Shown here: positions 34,201 to 46,532 of the stretch, piece after piece
Layout: each line of letters starts with the position of its first letter
Numbering within the stretch: the first letter of the stretch is position 1
Origin: Sipunculus nudus
Lineage: Eukaryota; Annelida; Sipuncula; Golfingiida; Sipunculidae
Length of the DNA stretch: 64,000 bases
Direction: 5' to 3'
NCBI GenBank assembly: GCA_026874595.1
Contig: CM049317.1
Coordinates: 39,952,401-40,016,400, forward strand
Position numbers and translations under genes: made by a program
The notes under the pieces: generated by a model
The model's database searches: none
What the model was told of the DNA's origin: nothing
What the model saw: the letters and a program-made list of their open reading frames with translations, nothing else

Positions 34201-36253
34201 TGCAATTTAAAAAAGTAAGACCTTTTTAAGACTTTGTAAGACCTTTTTTTCGTGAAAAATAAGACCATTTTCTCATGGTAAATAAAAACCCTTTATAAAT
34301 TATATTCGTTTTAATACCCATCCAAATTTCAAATGACACATAAATAAATAAATAGGCCTTCATTTACATGCCCGTATATTCTATACTCTTTTGCCGGCTG
34401 TTGCCGTATACTTATACAGATATGTCTTTACAAGTGGAGTTCATTCCTGTAGGCCTATATTATACATGGCAAAGCATGCATCTTTTTATCCATAAATCTG
34501 TCAATTAAGTTTTCCATATCTATAAACAGCGTTCAATGTTGTAACTTGACTTCTGCAGTCCCACAATTGCCAGGCCCCACTTTCTCCCTAGGCACTTCAT
34601 TTTCCCGCCTAAATCAAAGAATACATGCAAGCCAGTCAAACATTTTCATGGACGTGTTCGGATAACTTCCTTCACTCGAGTTCGGAGAATATCCGAAAAA
34701 AAACAAAAAACAATGCAGCGGTAAATATGATATGATGGCATATTCTCTGACGCATTACCGTAAGGTGTAAGCCGCGAGAGTGACCAGTTTCCACTTTGAA
34801 ACCCTTGGATATCCTGCTGTATTAGCGCAGGTATCCCCGCCAAAGAGCGAGGTATTTGTAAAGAGACCAAGTGAGCTTGTACGTTCCAAAATTCACGGGG
34901 ATACGTTTAGATAAATGTACTTGGAAGACACTGACATCGTTTACATTGGGCAGACCGTAATATGTGGGCAAAACATGTTCTTAAATGCGAGAGCAATGGG
35001 ATAAAAATTAATTTACGATCAACAAAATATAGATTTCTTGATCTTCATGTATATTTTTGAAATACCTCTGTATTAGCACGATCAACTGCAAAAACCACGT
35101 GTCCCCTATAAGAGTGAGACATTTGTAAAGAGAGCAGGTGTGCTTGGACGTTCAAAAATTTACGGGGAAACGTTTGGAAAAATGCAGTTGGATGACACTG
35201 ACATCGTTTGCATTTGGCAGACCGTATAATACGTGGGCAAAATGAGTTCTGATATATAAGAGAGCAATATGATAAAAATATAATTTACGATAAAAAATAG
35301 ATTTCTTGATGGTCATGCATATTTTGCAAATACCGAGTTTATGATACATGCAGTATTTGGTGATATAGCCTATAGGCCCATAATTGCTGACACCGATATA
35401 TATGCTCCTTCCCCGTTGCATACGTAGGCACAATACATAATTAAAAATGTTCTAATTCAAATGCATTTATTGGCATACGGAAATTAGATGTGCATCTGCT
35501 GTGCAATTATAGCCCGTTATTTCAATGCTCAAATATTTCGAACATATTTTACAGACTTATAACTTGCTATATAAATTCAGTGTAAGCTCACCGATCTAGG
35601 CCTATACACAAAATGGTAACACCGTTGTACTTTCTTCTTGCGTTCCACTTTTTCAAAGCAGCCTGAAGTAGCTCGTACTTAAATGCCGTAAATTTGACAA
35701 AATATGATTCACTGTAGCAGATTTTAAGTCATCCATTAATTAAATTAATTAAACAATGGTCATATGTGCCCAAAAAGATGTCATTGACCACAAAGGCGGT
35801 AAATTTGTCAACGATATATTTCACAAGACTGTCGACGTAAATATTCAAATGTATTAACTTCTAATGGGACAAACTTTCAAACCCCATCGATATCGTTCCT
35901 GGAAAAATTGAGCTCACAGGTATGTCACCAAGCAGGACAAGCCTAAAATATGCAGAGTTACAGAAAACGCACGTCAGTTCATGCCATATTCTGGTTTTCA
36001 GGGTTATAATAATGCTGGCTGGTTTAGAAATCACTGATGCATCTTCTGTACACCAACTCACACACAAATATTTATTTCAACTTCCAGTTTCAAGCACGTG
36101 TCCAAATAGACCTATTACGCTTTAAAACACCTTTTAACGGTCCTTGCCCAGCTATATCCTGATGTGCCTGAGTCAAGCAAAAAAAATTAACTTTTTACTA
36201 TTCACACATGAACCTGCATATACATGAACCTGCATAGCAAGCATGAAACTGAA
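34201..36253. repeat. Intronic stretch with a diverged ~268-bp tandem duplication
   Basis: 34831-35098 and 35099-35345 are diverged tandem copies (atttgtaaagaga, gacactgacatcgttt, gcagaccgta, atagatttcttgat). Around them the sequence is non-repetitive within the window and relatively rich in CpG near 34640-34830. Scattered open frames (e.g. minus strand 34646-34870) show no recognisable protein. A gtaagaccttt-type simple repeat is at 34215-34270. Confidence 0.6.
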
Positions 36254-37799
36254 ACTAGTGGCCCATGGGCCATGACACTCAGCTGAATTCAAGAATTGTT
36301 GAATTTGATTACAAGATGGAGAGATCCAAGTTCTAATATACATGCTAACTTTCAGCTCAATACATTGAGCCACTCCTGAGATATCGGCTGTTATCTAAAA
36401 GACACGAAGATTCAGACTGCCTAGAAAGGGTTGCAGGTGGTGCCACCTGTCTTTGTTATGCACAACTACATAGGTGAGGGAACAACTATGCCGGGTTACA
36501 GAAGATTAGTCCAAGGGTCTCAGAGGAGTTCTCCAGAAACAAACACTGTTTTTGTATCACATTTTTAATTATTTTGGGGTACTCAAATTTTGAACCTGAT
36601 AGCTCAGAGGATATGGGTAACAGAGACCTAATTTCAGATTTCCATGAAGACTTTTCATGGAGCTCCCTAGATGTCAAGTATGAAGATTCTAGGTCAAGTG
36701 GTTATGATTTGTGCCCTGTTACAAGATAACGCTTTATTTGAAAGTCTTAAAATGAGAAAAAAATGCAAACATATTAAAAAAAATAGGTGGCGCCACCAGT
36801 CTGCAGGAACTGATGAAACACTCCATGATCAATATGAATGCAAAAAATCACGGCCATCAGTACATTAGTTATTCAGATACTGCAGCTTTTGTATCACATT
36901 TTTAATTATTCTTAGTATTTACAAGCCCCATAGCTCGAAGGATATGGGTAACAGAGACCTAATTTCAGGTTTCCATAGAGACTTTTCATGGACCTCTCTT
37001 GATGTCAAGTTAGAAGAGTCCAGGTCCAGCGGTTATGTTTTGTGCCCTGTTAACAGATGACAGCTTCTTTGAAGGTCTCGAATATATAGAAAAAAAATCG
37101 TAAAATTGAAAAAAAATACAGGTGGCGCCACCAGTCTGCAGGAAGTGATGGAACATCCCATGATCAATATTCATGCAAAGAATCATGATGACCAATGCAG
37201 TAGTTATTCAGATACTTGAGCTTTTGTATCATATTTTGCATTATTCTGGGGGGGTACTTTGGAGCCCCATAGCTCAAAGGTTATGGGTAACAGAGACCTA
37301 ATTTCAGGTTTCCACAGAGACTTTTCATGAGCCTCCCCTCAGGTCAAGTGAGAACATTCTAGGTCCAGTCGTTACGATTTGTGCCCTGTTAACAGATGAT
37401 CACATCTTAAGAGGTCTCAAAAATAGAGAAAAAAATTCGTAAAAATAGAAAAAATACAGGTGGCGCCACCAGACTGCAGAAACTGATGAAACACTCCATG
37501 ATCAATATCCATGCAAAAAATCATGGTGATCACTGCATTAGTTGTTCAGATAATTGAGCTTTTGTATCAAATTTTCCATTATTCTGGGGGGGGGGGGGTA
37601 CTTCGGAGCCCCATAGCTCGAAGAATAAGGGTAACAGAGACCTAATTTCAGGTTTCCAAGGAGATTTTTCATGAACTTCCTAGGATGTCAAGTTACAAGA
37701 TTCTAGGTCCAGCAGTTACAGTTTGTGCCCTGTTAACAGCCGGACGGCCGGACAAAGAGTGATCGCTATAGCTCAGATGACTTACAGTCAGGTGAGCTA
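36254..37799 (+). mobile_element. Family A element with three ~336-bp tandem units
   Basis: 5' end actagtggcccatgggccat at 36254. Tandem units are marked by ggtggcgccacc at about 36785, 37122 and 37457 (period 335-337) and by gtaacagagacctaatttca. A 13-G run lies at 37586-37598 and the 3' hairpin at 37769-37799 after a short GGAC tract. This is the cleanest example of the family A internal array. Confidence 0.75.
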
Positions 37800-37803
37800 A
37801 AAA

Positions 37804-38496
37804 AAGATGCTCAAGTGATTTTTTAGGGTCAAACTCTTTCATGATTAAGTCATAGTTTCCGGAATTTCTTCTACTTTGTTTGCAATGTCGACAAACACAG
37901 CGCGTCGTTACTTTCAGTTCCCAACAAAGTGAATGCGCATCTACCGACATGCAATACCTGCAGAGAATTTACATGATTTAGGGAAAGTGTACAGCAGAGG
38001 AAAATACCATAATAACTGGAGATGAACTGGGGCACAACTTTCGAGTCCCCTTTCACACCACCGAAACTTGTGAATGCGTGTGTTCTGATTCGCATTTATT
38101 CTGAGTTGTCCGCACTGAAAATACTCCGCATGTGCCCCCATGGTCATGAGACCCACAGTAGTCTGAACGTGCAGATGATGTCTCACATGCAGTTAAATAC
38201 GGGAACAAGCTTTGAAAAATTAGTTACTTTCATGTGAATGGTATCCAATTATTTGCCTCTTTCTAAAATTATTTCAGTTTCTGTGATTCAAAAAGTAAGA
38301 CTTGTAAGACCTAGCTTCTAAAATGTAAGAAAAGTAAGACTTTTTAAGGCCTTATTTTTGCAAAATGAAAAGTAAGACTTTGTAAGACTTTGTAAGACCG
38401 CGCACGAACCCTGTGCAAGTACTAAACATTTTGAATAAGAAACAATTACACAAACATCACTGCTGAAATTCTGGCATGGGTGCACACAACACAAAA
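37804..38496. repeat. Copy 2 of the ~410 bp duplicated segment, then D fragment
   Basis: 37804-38225 matches 2516-2925. It is followed by gtaagactttgtaagact simple repeats (38290-38400, also at 34215) and a D fragment ending ggtgcacacaacacaaa at 38495, where a long A element starts. Open frames on both strands are not shared with copy 1. Confidence 0.6.
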
Positions 38497-40977
38497 ACAA
38501 GGGACCTATGGGTCACGACGCTCAGCTGTTATATATGATAAAAAAATATTATTTAGAAATGAGGCACATGCTGGTTTTGTGTGGTAATAAATATAAGCTG
38601 TATTATGAGTTGTTGCTGTTTAGCTTATGTATGATTTTGATAGTACCTTTGGAGACAGGGAAGAGGATTGATTTCATTTATTTTATTAACAAATGGAGTA
38701 CTATTGTCACACAGATTTTGACTTGGCCATATAACTTATAAGCAGAATATATAATATAAGGGTTTAAAAATTACAAATATTGTCCCAAATATAATTTTTA
38801 TTAAAAATAATAAGAGAATCATATGATTTTTTAAAATGAAATATAACTGAAATGATTATTAAAATAATATTTAAATACAATTACAAAGTATTTGCACCAT
38901 GTCTGGTGTTTATTCAGTTTTCACCAAACAATGATGTTGAGAATCCAGAATATACAAAATTCACACATTTAAATAATGATCATAAGTACCTGGTTTTATG
39001 GCTTTTATTTATATTAAAAAATAACTGTAATAAATTCATTTTGGACTAATTTCACATCAATGTACACACTAGACACAGTAGGAATCTAGATTAATATTAT
39101 CAACTGCATCTTTGTCTATCATTAATTTCCTTCATATGATCCCTAATGATTAGTAATGAATGATATGATTTACTTCATTATCATTAAAATTGAACTGAAA
39201 TATACCATAGGTGACTGCATGGTGTTATTTGGAATACGTGACATTCTATCCATCGATACAAGATTCTTATATCATCAGTAACTGCAAGTTAATTTCCTGT
39301 TATTATAAACTAACAAATTCCTTTTCTATTTTTCTTTAATTTTTTATTAAAAACCAATAAAAATTTATTTATTGTTTATTGTTATGTTGTTGGTTAAAAC
39401 TACTAGATGAGTTGGGTTGGACACCTGGATCAACTGTGGCTGGCCATAAGCTGCCTGGATTCCCGTGTATGCCTCGCCTCAAGCATGCATAATTTGCTGA
39501 AAGTTCAACAAGGTCAACATACAGGTGACTCCAGAGTGGCTGGAGAGAGCCAAAGTCTGACAGGGTCTCATAAAAACATTAACAAAAGCTACAATTTTTG
39601 GCCAATTTCATTCAGCTTTCTAAACTTAAAAGCTGAAATCCTTATGTGTGCATGATATGAAAATTATATCAACAGTGCTCACAGGAAACAAACGTGCCAT
39701 GGTCAAAATTTGGCAAAATTTAAGTTACTAATTTTACATTTATACTAATAACTTATAAAATTTGAAAAATTCATAACTAATTTTGGGTATTCAATTGAAT
39801 CTTGATTAAATAATGTTACATCCCTGACAAAAATCTCTAGCTTCAGCAATCCCCTTGTTAAGGGAGTAAATATATTTCTTGATTTTTTTACAAAGTGCAT
39901 TATGTTTGGGCCCATAAATTAAAACAATTACGCAATACTGACATCATTCTGGCATGTGCATAGAGAATGAAAAATATGTATATTATTTATGATTAAAGTC
40001 AGATCAGTGGTTTTGATATTAGGCAGTCTTGAAGTGTAACAATGGGTTTTTAATGGAAAAATGAAGTTTTTCATTTATATCTTGAAGGTATTAAGTCCTA
40101 GTGACCAAATTCTTGGCATGGTAGGGGATTTCGGAGACATCTAACTGTATGCCGAATTTAAGAAACTAAGAGCTGAAGCTGGGGAGCTTAGCTCTAACAA
40201 ACTGCATAACACTAGCTTGATGTAAACTTGATGTGACATGGTGCTTGAAAACTTGAATAAAATCTACAGTTTTTGATCAACTGGTTTCAAATTTTTGGTG
40301 TTAACAGACAAAATGCAAACAAAAACATGCTGTGAAAATTAAATCCACAGTACTTACTGGATAAAAACGTGCCATGGTCAAACTTAGGCAAAATTTAAGG
40401 TACCAATTTTATATTTTTGCCAATATTTAAAAAATTTAACAGATTTTGATCTAATTTTTGGTATACAATTAAATTTTGATCAATTAAAGTTGTATTACTG
40501 AAAAAAAAGTCCCTACCTTTACACTTTTGGTCTTAAGTGACCAAATAGCTTTCCTGATTTTTTTACAAAGTCCATTATGTTTGGGCCCATAACCTTTTTA
40601 AATTAAATAATACTGACTTAATTTCTGGCATGTACATAGGAACTATATAGAGGAATATTTATGGTAAATATGAAGAAAACCAGATGAGTGGTTTTGATAT
40701 TAGGCAGTCCTGAAGTGTGAAAATAGATTTCTAATAAAAAAAATTGAGGTTTTTCCTTAATATATCGAAGGAACGAAGTCCTATTGACCCAATTTTCGGC
40801 ATGGTAGGAGATTTTTGGGACATCTAACTGTATGGCGAATTTCAGATTCGTAGGTCCAATGGTGTCGAAACATGCCAGTCTTACGGACGGACATCCGGAC
40901 GGCACGACGGACATCCGGACAGATGACGGACAATGGACCACGACTATAGCTCAGATGACTTATAGTCAGCTGAGCTA
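38497..40977 (+). mobile_element. Long family A element, copy 2 (about 2.5 kb)
   Basis: 5' end acaagggacctatgggtcac with gctcagctgttatatatg; collinear with 41286-43919 through gagttgttg, tacaaatattgtccc, gtttattcagttttcacc and tcaactgtggctggcc. The GGAC/ATCC microsatellite is 40880-40930 and the 3' hairpin 40947-40977 (arms TAGCTCAGATGACT and AGTCAGCTGAGCTA). The short recurring open frames (e.g. beginning MGHDAQLLYMIKKY) are shared by copies at 17.6, 41.3, 51.1 and 60.0 kb; similarity between copies explains them. Confidence 0.75.
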
Positions 40978-41285
40978 AAAATTGAGGTTTTTCCTTAATT
41001 TCTCAAAGGAACAAAGTCAAAAAGACCCAGTTTTTTGGCTTGGTAGGAGATCTTGGGGACATCTAACATTATGCCAACAACCTTGGGAGCATACAGAGCT
41101 GCACTGAATGACCAACAGTGACCACAGTGGACTGCTTGACAATGTACGGGAATACAACAAGAGCTTTAAAAAAATTTAATAACTAGCCTAATTTTGCAGC
41201 TTTTATTTTCAAATTTCAGATTTTAACAGATTAAATCCTTATTTGTACATGCTGTGAAAATTAGATCAACAGTACTTACAGGAAA
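40978..41285 (+). repeat. Family A fragment between two long A elements
   Basis: Starts attgaggtttttccttaatt directly after an A 3' end and ends acttacaggaaaac at the next A 5' end. It is the interior of a long A element, so both neighbours are nested in one older A copy. No gene. Confidence 0.6.
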
Positions 41286-43919
41286 ACAAGGGACCTATGG
41301 GTCACGACGCTCAGCTGTTATATATGATAAAAAAATATTATTTAGAAATGAGGCACATGCTGGTTTTGTGTGGTAATAAATATAAGCTGTATTATGAGTT
41401 GTTGTTGTTTAGCTTATGTATGATTTTGATAGTACCTTTGGAGACAGGGAAGAGGATTGATTTCATTTATTTTATTAACAATTAGAGTACTATTGTCACA
41501 CAGATTTTGACTTGGCCATATAGGTAACTTATAAGCAGAACATAAAATGTAAGAGTTTAACTATTCATTAAAAAAAATTACAAATATTGTCCCAAATATA
41601 ATTTTTATTTAAAATAATAAGAGAATCATATGATTTTTTAAAATGAAATATAACTGATATGAAATATAAAATAATATTAAAGAATATATTCATGAATGCA
41701 TTCATGAATACATTTTGAAAGTATTTGCACGAGTATTCATATACTTTCATTTTTACCTGAATTCCCATTCTTTATGCAAGAAATTTTATAATGGAGTACA
41801 TAATCATATTTGTATTTAAATACAATTACAAAGTATTCGCACCATGTCTGGTATTTATTCAGTTTTCACCAAACAATGATGTTGAGAATCCAGAATATAC
41901 AAAATTCACACATTTAAATAATGATCATAAGTACCTGGTTTTATGGCTTTTATTTATATTAAAAAATAACTGTAAAAAATTCATTTTGGACTAATTTCAC
42001 ATCAATGAACACACTAGACACAGTAGGAATCTAGATTAATATTATCAACTGCATCTTTGTCTATCATTAATTTCCTTCATATGATCCCTAATGATTAGTA
42101 ATGAATAATATGATTTACTTCTTTATCATTAAAATTGAACTGAAAAATGCCATAGGTGACTGCATGGTGTTATTTGGAATATGTGATATTCTACCCATCG
42201 ATACAAGATTCTTATATCATCAGTAACTGCAAGTTAATTTCCTGTTATTATAAACTAACAAATTCCTTTTCTATTTTTCTTTAATTTGTTATTAAAAACC
42301 AATAAAAATTTATTAATTTATTGTTTATTGTTATGTTGTTGGTTAAAACTACTAGATGAGTTGGGTTGGACACCTGGATCAACTGTGGCTGGCCATAAGC
42401 TGCCTGGATTCCTGTATGCCTCGCCTCAAGCGTGCATAATTTGATGAAAGGTCAACAAGGTCAACATACAGGTGACTCAAGAGGGGCTGGAGAGAGCCAA
42501 AGTCTGACAGGGTCTCATGAAAAACATTAATAAAAGCTACAATTTTTGGCCAATTTCTTTCAGCCTTCTAAACTTAAATGCTGAAATCCTTATGTGTGCA
42601 TGATATGAAAATTATATCAACAGTGCTCACGGGGAAACAAACGTGCCATGGTCACAGTTGGGCAAAATTTAAGGTACTAATTTTATATTTATACTAATAA
42701 CTTATAAAATTTGAAAAATTCAGAACTAATTTTGGGTATTCAATTGAATCTTGATTAAATAATGTTACATCCCTGACAAAAAAATCTCTAGCAATGCCCT
42801 TGTTAAGGGAGTAAATATATTTCTTGATTTTTTACAAAGTGCATTATGTTTGGGCCCATAACTTAAAACAATTACGCAATACTGACATCATTCTGGGATG
42901 TGCATAGAGAATAAAAAATATGTATATTGTTTATGATTAAAGTCAGATCAGTGGTTTTGATACTAGGCAGTCTTGAAGTGTAACAATGGGTTTTTAATGG
43001 AAAAATGAAGTTTTTCATTAATATCTCGAAGGAATTGTGTCCTAGTGACCAAATTCTTGGCATGGTAGGGGATTTTGGAGACATCTAACTGTATGTCGAA
43101 TTTAAGGAACTTAGAGCTGAAGCTGGGGAGCTGAGCTTTTGCAACCTGCATAACACTAGCTTGATGTAAACAATATGTTACATGGTGCTTGAAAACTTGA
43201 TTAAAATCTACAGTTTTTGATCAACTGGTTTCAAATTTTTGGTGTTAACGGTTGAAATGCTAACAAAAACATGCTGTGAAAATTAAATCCCCAGTACTTA
43301 CAGGAAAAAAAAACGTGCCATGGTCAAAGTTGGGCAAAATTTAAGGTACCAATTTTTTATTTTTATTAATATTTTAAAAAATTTAAAAGATTTTCATCTA
43401 ATTTTGGGTATACAATTTAATTTTGATCAATTAAAGTTATATTACTGGAAAAAAGGTCCATAGCTTTAACATTTTTTGTGTTAAGTGATCAAATATCTTT
43501 CCTGATTTTTTTACAAAATGCATTATGTTTGGGCCCAGAACTTTTTTAAATTAAATAATACAGACATAATTTCTTGCATGTACATAGGAACTATATAGAG
43601 GAATATTTATGGTAAATATGAGGAAAAACAGATGAGTGGTTTTGATATTAGGCAGTCCTAAAGTGTGAAAATAGGTTTTTAATAAAAAATAGAGGTTTTT
43701 CCTTAATTTCTCAAAGGGACGAAGTTGCAAAGACCCATTTTTTGGCTTGGTAGGAGATCTTGGGGACATCTAACATTATGCCAAATTTTGGATTCCTAGG
43801 TCTTACGGTTTCAAAACGTGCCACATCTACGGACGGACGGACGGACGGACGGACAGACGGACGGACGATGGACAATGGACCACGACTATAGCTCAGATGA
43901 CTTATAGTCAGCTGAGCTA
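41286..43919 (+). mobile_element. Long family A element, copy 3 (about 2.6 kb)
   Basis: Same structure as 38497-40977. The GGAC microsatellite is 43826-43868 and the 3' hairpin 43889-43919, followed by aaaacgtgccatgg, which is A interior, so it too is nested. No protein coding seen. Confidence 0.75.
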
Positions 43920-45872
43920 AAAACGTGCCATGGTCTAAGTTGGGCAAAATTTAAGGTACCAATTTTTTTTTTGGTTAATATTTTAAAAAATTTAACAGAT
44001 TTTGATCTAATTTTGGGTATACAATTTAATTTTGATAATTTAAAGATATATTACTGGAAAAAAAGTTAATAGCTTTAACATGTTTTGTGTTAAGTGATCA
44101 AATATCTTTCCTGATTTTTTACAAGATGCATTATGTTTGGGCCCATAACTTTTTTAAATTATATAATACAGACATAATTTCTGGCATGTACATAGGAACT
44201 ATATAGAGGAATATTTATGGTAAATATGAGGAAAAACAGATGAGTGGTTTCGATATTAGGCAGTCCTGAAGTGTGAAAATAGGTTTTTAATAAACTAGAT
44301 GTGTCGTAACGACACGAATGCCCCCGCCTTGGGCAAATTAGAAACATTTGTAAAATTTGGAAAATTTTTTAAGTTCAGGAGGTGTCATATGGTCAAAAGT
44401 AGGTCAACAATCTGTAACTGGTCATTATCTGCCTACACACCAAAAATCAGGCCCATATCTGCAGGCACTGCGAAAAAAAGTCCATACATGTGCACTTTTT
44501 TATGAAATTTTCTATGTGAGAGCACTGCCAAAGGGTCAAAAATAGGTCAACTGGGGCAAACTGCGAACTCCATCTGTAACTGGTCATTATCTGCCAACAC
44601 ACCAAAAATCAGGCCAATATCTGCAGGCACTGAGAAAAAAAAACGTACATGTGTATTTGTCATGAAATTTCATATTTTTCATGAAATTTTCTATGTTCAG
44701 GAGCCGTAAAACGGTCAAAAAAAGGGCAACCAGGACGAAATGCGAACTCGATCTGTAACTGGTCTATATCTGCTCACACACCAAATATCAGGCCAATATC
44801 TGCAGGCATTGCGAAAAAAAGTCAGTTCATGTGTATCTGTCATGAATATTTCTTTTTTTTCATGAAATTTTCTAAGTTTAAGAGCCGTAAAACGGTCAAA
44901 AGTAGGTCAACCAGGACGAAACGCGAACTCGATCTGTAACTGGTCTATATCTGCAGGCATTGCGAAAAAAAGTCCGTACAACTGTTTCATTTCGGAATGA
45001 CGGAATGACGGAATGACGGAAGGGTAAAACTATATGCCCCGGCCACTTTGTGGCGGGGGCATAAAAATTGAGGTTTTTCCTTAATTTCTCAAAGGAAAGA
45101 AGTCGCAAAGACCCAGTTTTCGGCTTGGTAGGAGATCTTGGGGACATCTAACATTATGCTTAATTTTGGATTCCTAGGTCTTATGGTTTCAAAACGTGCC
45201 ACATCTACGGACGGACGGACAGACAGATGGACAGACGGACGACGGACAATGGACCACGACTATAGCTCAGATGACTTATAGTCAGCTGAGCTAAAAATTG
45301 CATTATATTTGGGCCCATAACTTCAAAATAAAACCCAATACTGACCTAATTTTTGGTATGTTCATAGAAAATGTATGGAAGAATATGAATACTAAATATG
45401 ACCAAGAACAGATATTAGGCAGCCTTGAAGTGTAACAATGGCTTTTTTATGGAAAACGGAGGTTTTTCCTTAATATCTCAAAGGAACGAAGTCCTAATGA
45501 CCCAATTTTCGGTACGGTAGGAGATTTTTGGAACATCTAATGATATGTAAAATTTTGGATTTGTAGGTCCAACGGTTTTAAAACGTGCCCTGTTAACGGC
45601 CGGACGGACGACGGACAAAGGACCACGACTATAGCTCAGATGACTTATAGTCAGCTGAGCTAAAAATTGAGGTTTTCCCTTAATTTCTCAAACGAACGAA
45701 GTCGTTAAGACCCAGTTTTCGGCTTGGTAGGAGATCTTGGGGACATCTAACATTATGCTGAATTTTGGATTCCTAGGTCTTACAGTTTCAAAACGTGCCA
45801 CATCTACTGACGGACGGACGACGGTCAATGGACCACGACTATAGCTCAGATGACTTATAGTCAGCTGAGCTA
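43920..45872 (+). repeat. Stack of truncated family A 3' ends with a nested family C
   Basis: Three A 3' hairpins occur in a row at 45263-45293, 45632-45662 and 45842-45872, each preceded by GGAC repeats and joined to A interior sequence (aattgaggttt at 45661, aattgcattatattt at 45293). A family C copy interrupts at 44294-45066. This is best explained by repeated insertion of A elements into A elements. Confidence 0.65.
44294..45066 (+). mobile_element. Family C Helentron-like element, copy 2
   Basis: ACTAGATGTGTCGTAACGAC at 44294 gives the 5' hairpin GTGTCG-TAA-CGACAC, then ATGCCCCCGCC. Four ~180-bp units (ggtcaaaagtaggtcaac at about 44393, 44537, 44717, 44897). The outer arm of the 3' hairpin reads gtggcgggggcat; its inverse contains the whole 5' motif ATGCCCCCGCC. 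Inserted in aataggtttttaataaa/aattgagg of a long A element; the empty form is at about 43675-43700. Confidence 0.82.
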
Positions 45873-46293
45873 AAAACACCTGGGAATTATCTAAATTCTC
45901 GATTTATTTTCTGTATCTGCTTTAGTTGTCCTGGAATAAAGGATTTTTTGTTAAAAATTAAAATTAATTTAAAATTCTTATATATTCAAACCTATTCCTC
46001 GGAAACAAAAGTTTATTATCACCAAACTATAGAGAATTTTCTTAGCTTTCAGAAAATGTATACTTTAGGGGGTATTAAAGCATTAGATTGTTCCATGCAA
46101 AGGAAAAACTGAAACAAAGTCAGGTCAGGTGGGGGGACCAGTCCTGCCACCTTAACGTACAGACGATGCCACACCATTAAATAAGCACATGAATTATAGT
46201 CAGCTGAGCTAAAACTGGGGGGGGGGGGGGGAGGGCACTTTATAAGGCTGGGGAACTTATTATGTTAAATATGGTATTACTGGCATGAAATAC
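45873..46293. repeat. CCT5 intron remnant with a 15-G run
   Basis: AT-rich sequence, a short A 3' end fragment (tatagtcagctgagctaaaa, ~46190) directly followed by 15 G (46217-46231). Nothing else is recognised up to the CCT5 donor at 46293. Confidence 0.5.
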
Positions 46294-46413
46294 CTCAATT
46301 TCTGGTCCTCCCACCCAGCGGACAGCAGGCAGTTGTTTCTGTAGGAGGAGATGATTTGCTTCATCATCAAACCCCCACTGACAGATCACAAGGTTGGCTC
46401 CTGTATCTTTTAC
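46294..46413 (-). CDS. CCT5: CCT5 exon, apical domain (40 codons)
   Basis: The reverse strand encodes [25 protein letters not shown], then [13 protein letters not shown], which is near-identical to animal CCT5 in the apical domain. The acceptor is tgttgacag before GTA and the donor is GAG/gtattt. The exon is 120 nt, phase 0 on both sides, so it joins VQQ of the upstream exon to VKDTG. It is short and its frame is closed by a stop soon outside the borders, so a simple length filter misses it. A family A element begins about 120 bp upstream in gene sense (46533). Confidence 0.95.
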
Positions 46414-46532
46414 CTGTCAACACATGTTAACACAATACAGTTAGTTGAGCTACAAATTTAATCAATAATAATTATAAATATGCAAAATGTAGAGCTTGGG
46501 ATCCATTACTTGAAAATTTAAGTTGATTCAGA

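Noticed and set aside
38508-38741. 77-codon open frame shared by long A copies (MGHDAQLLYMIKKY...)
   Set aside because: It is shared by the copies but starts within the terminal palindrome, is cut at different lengths, and has no domain; similarity between recent copies is enough to explain it.
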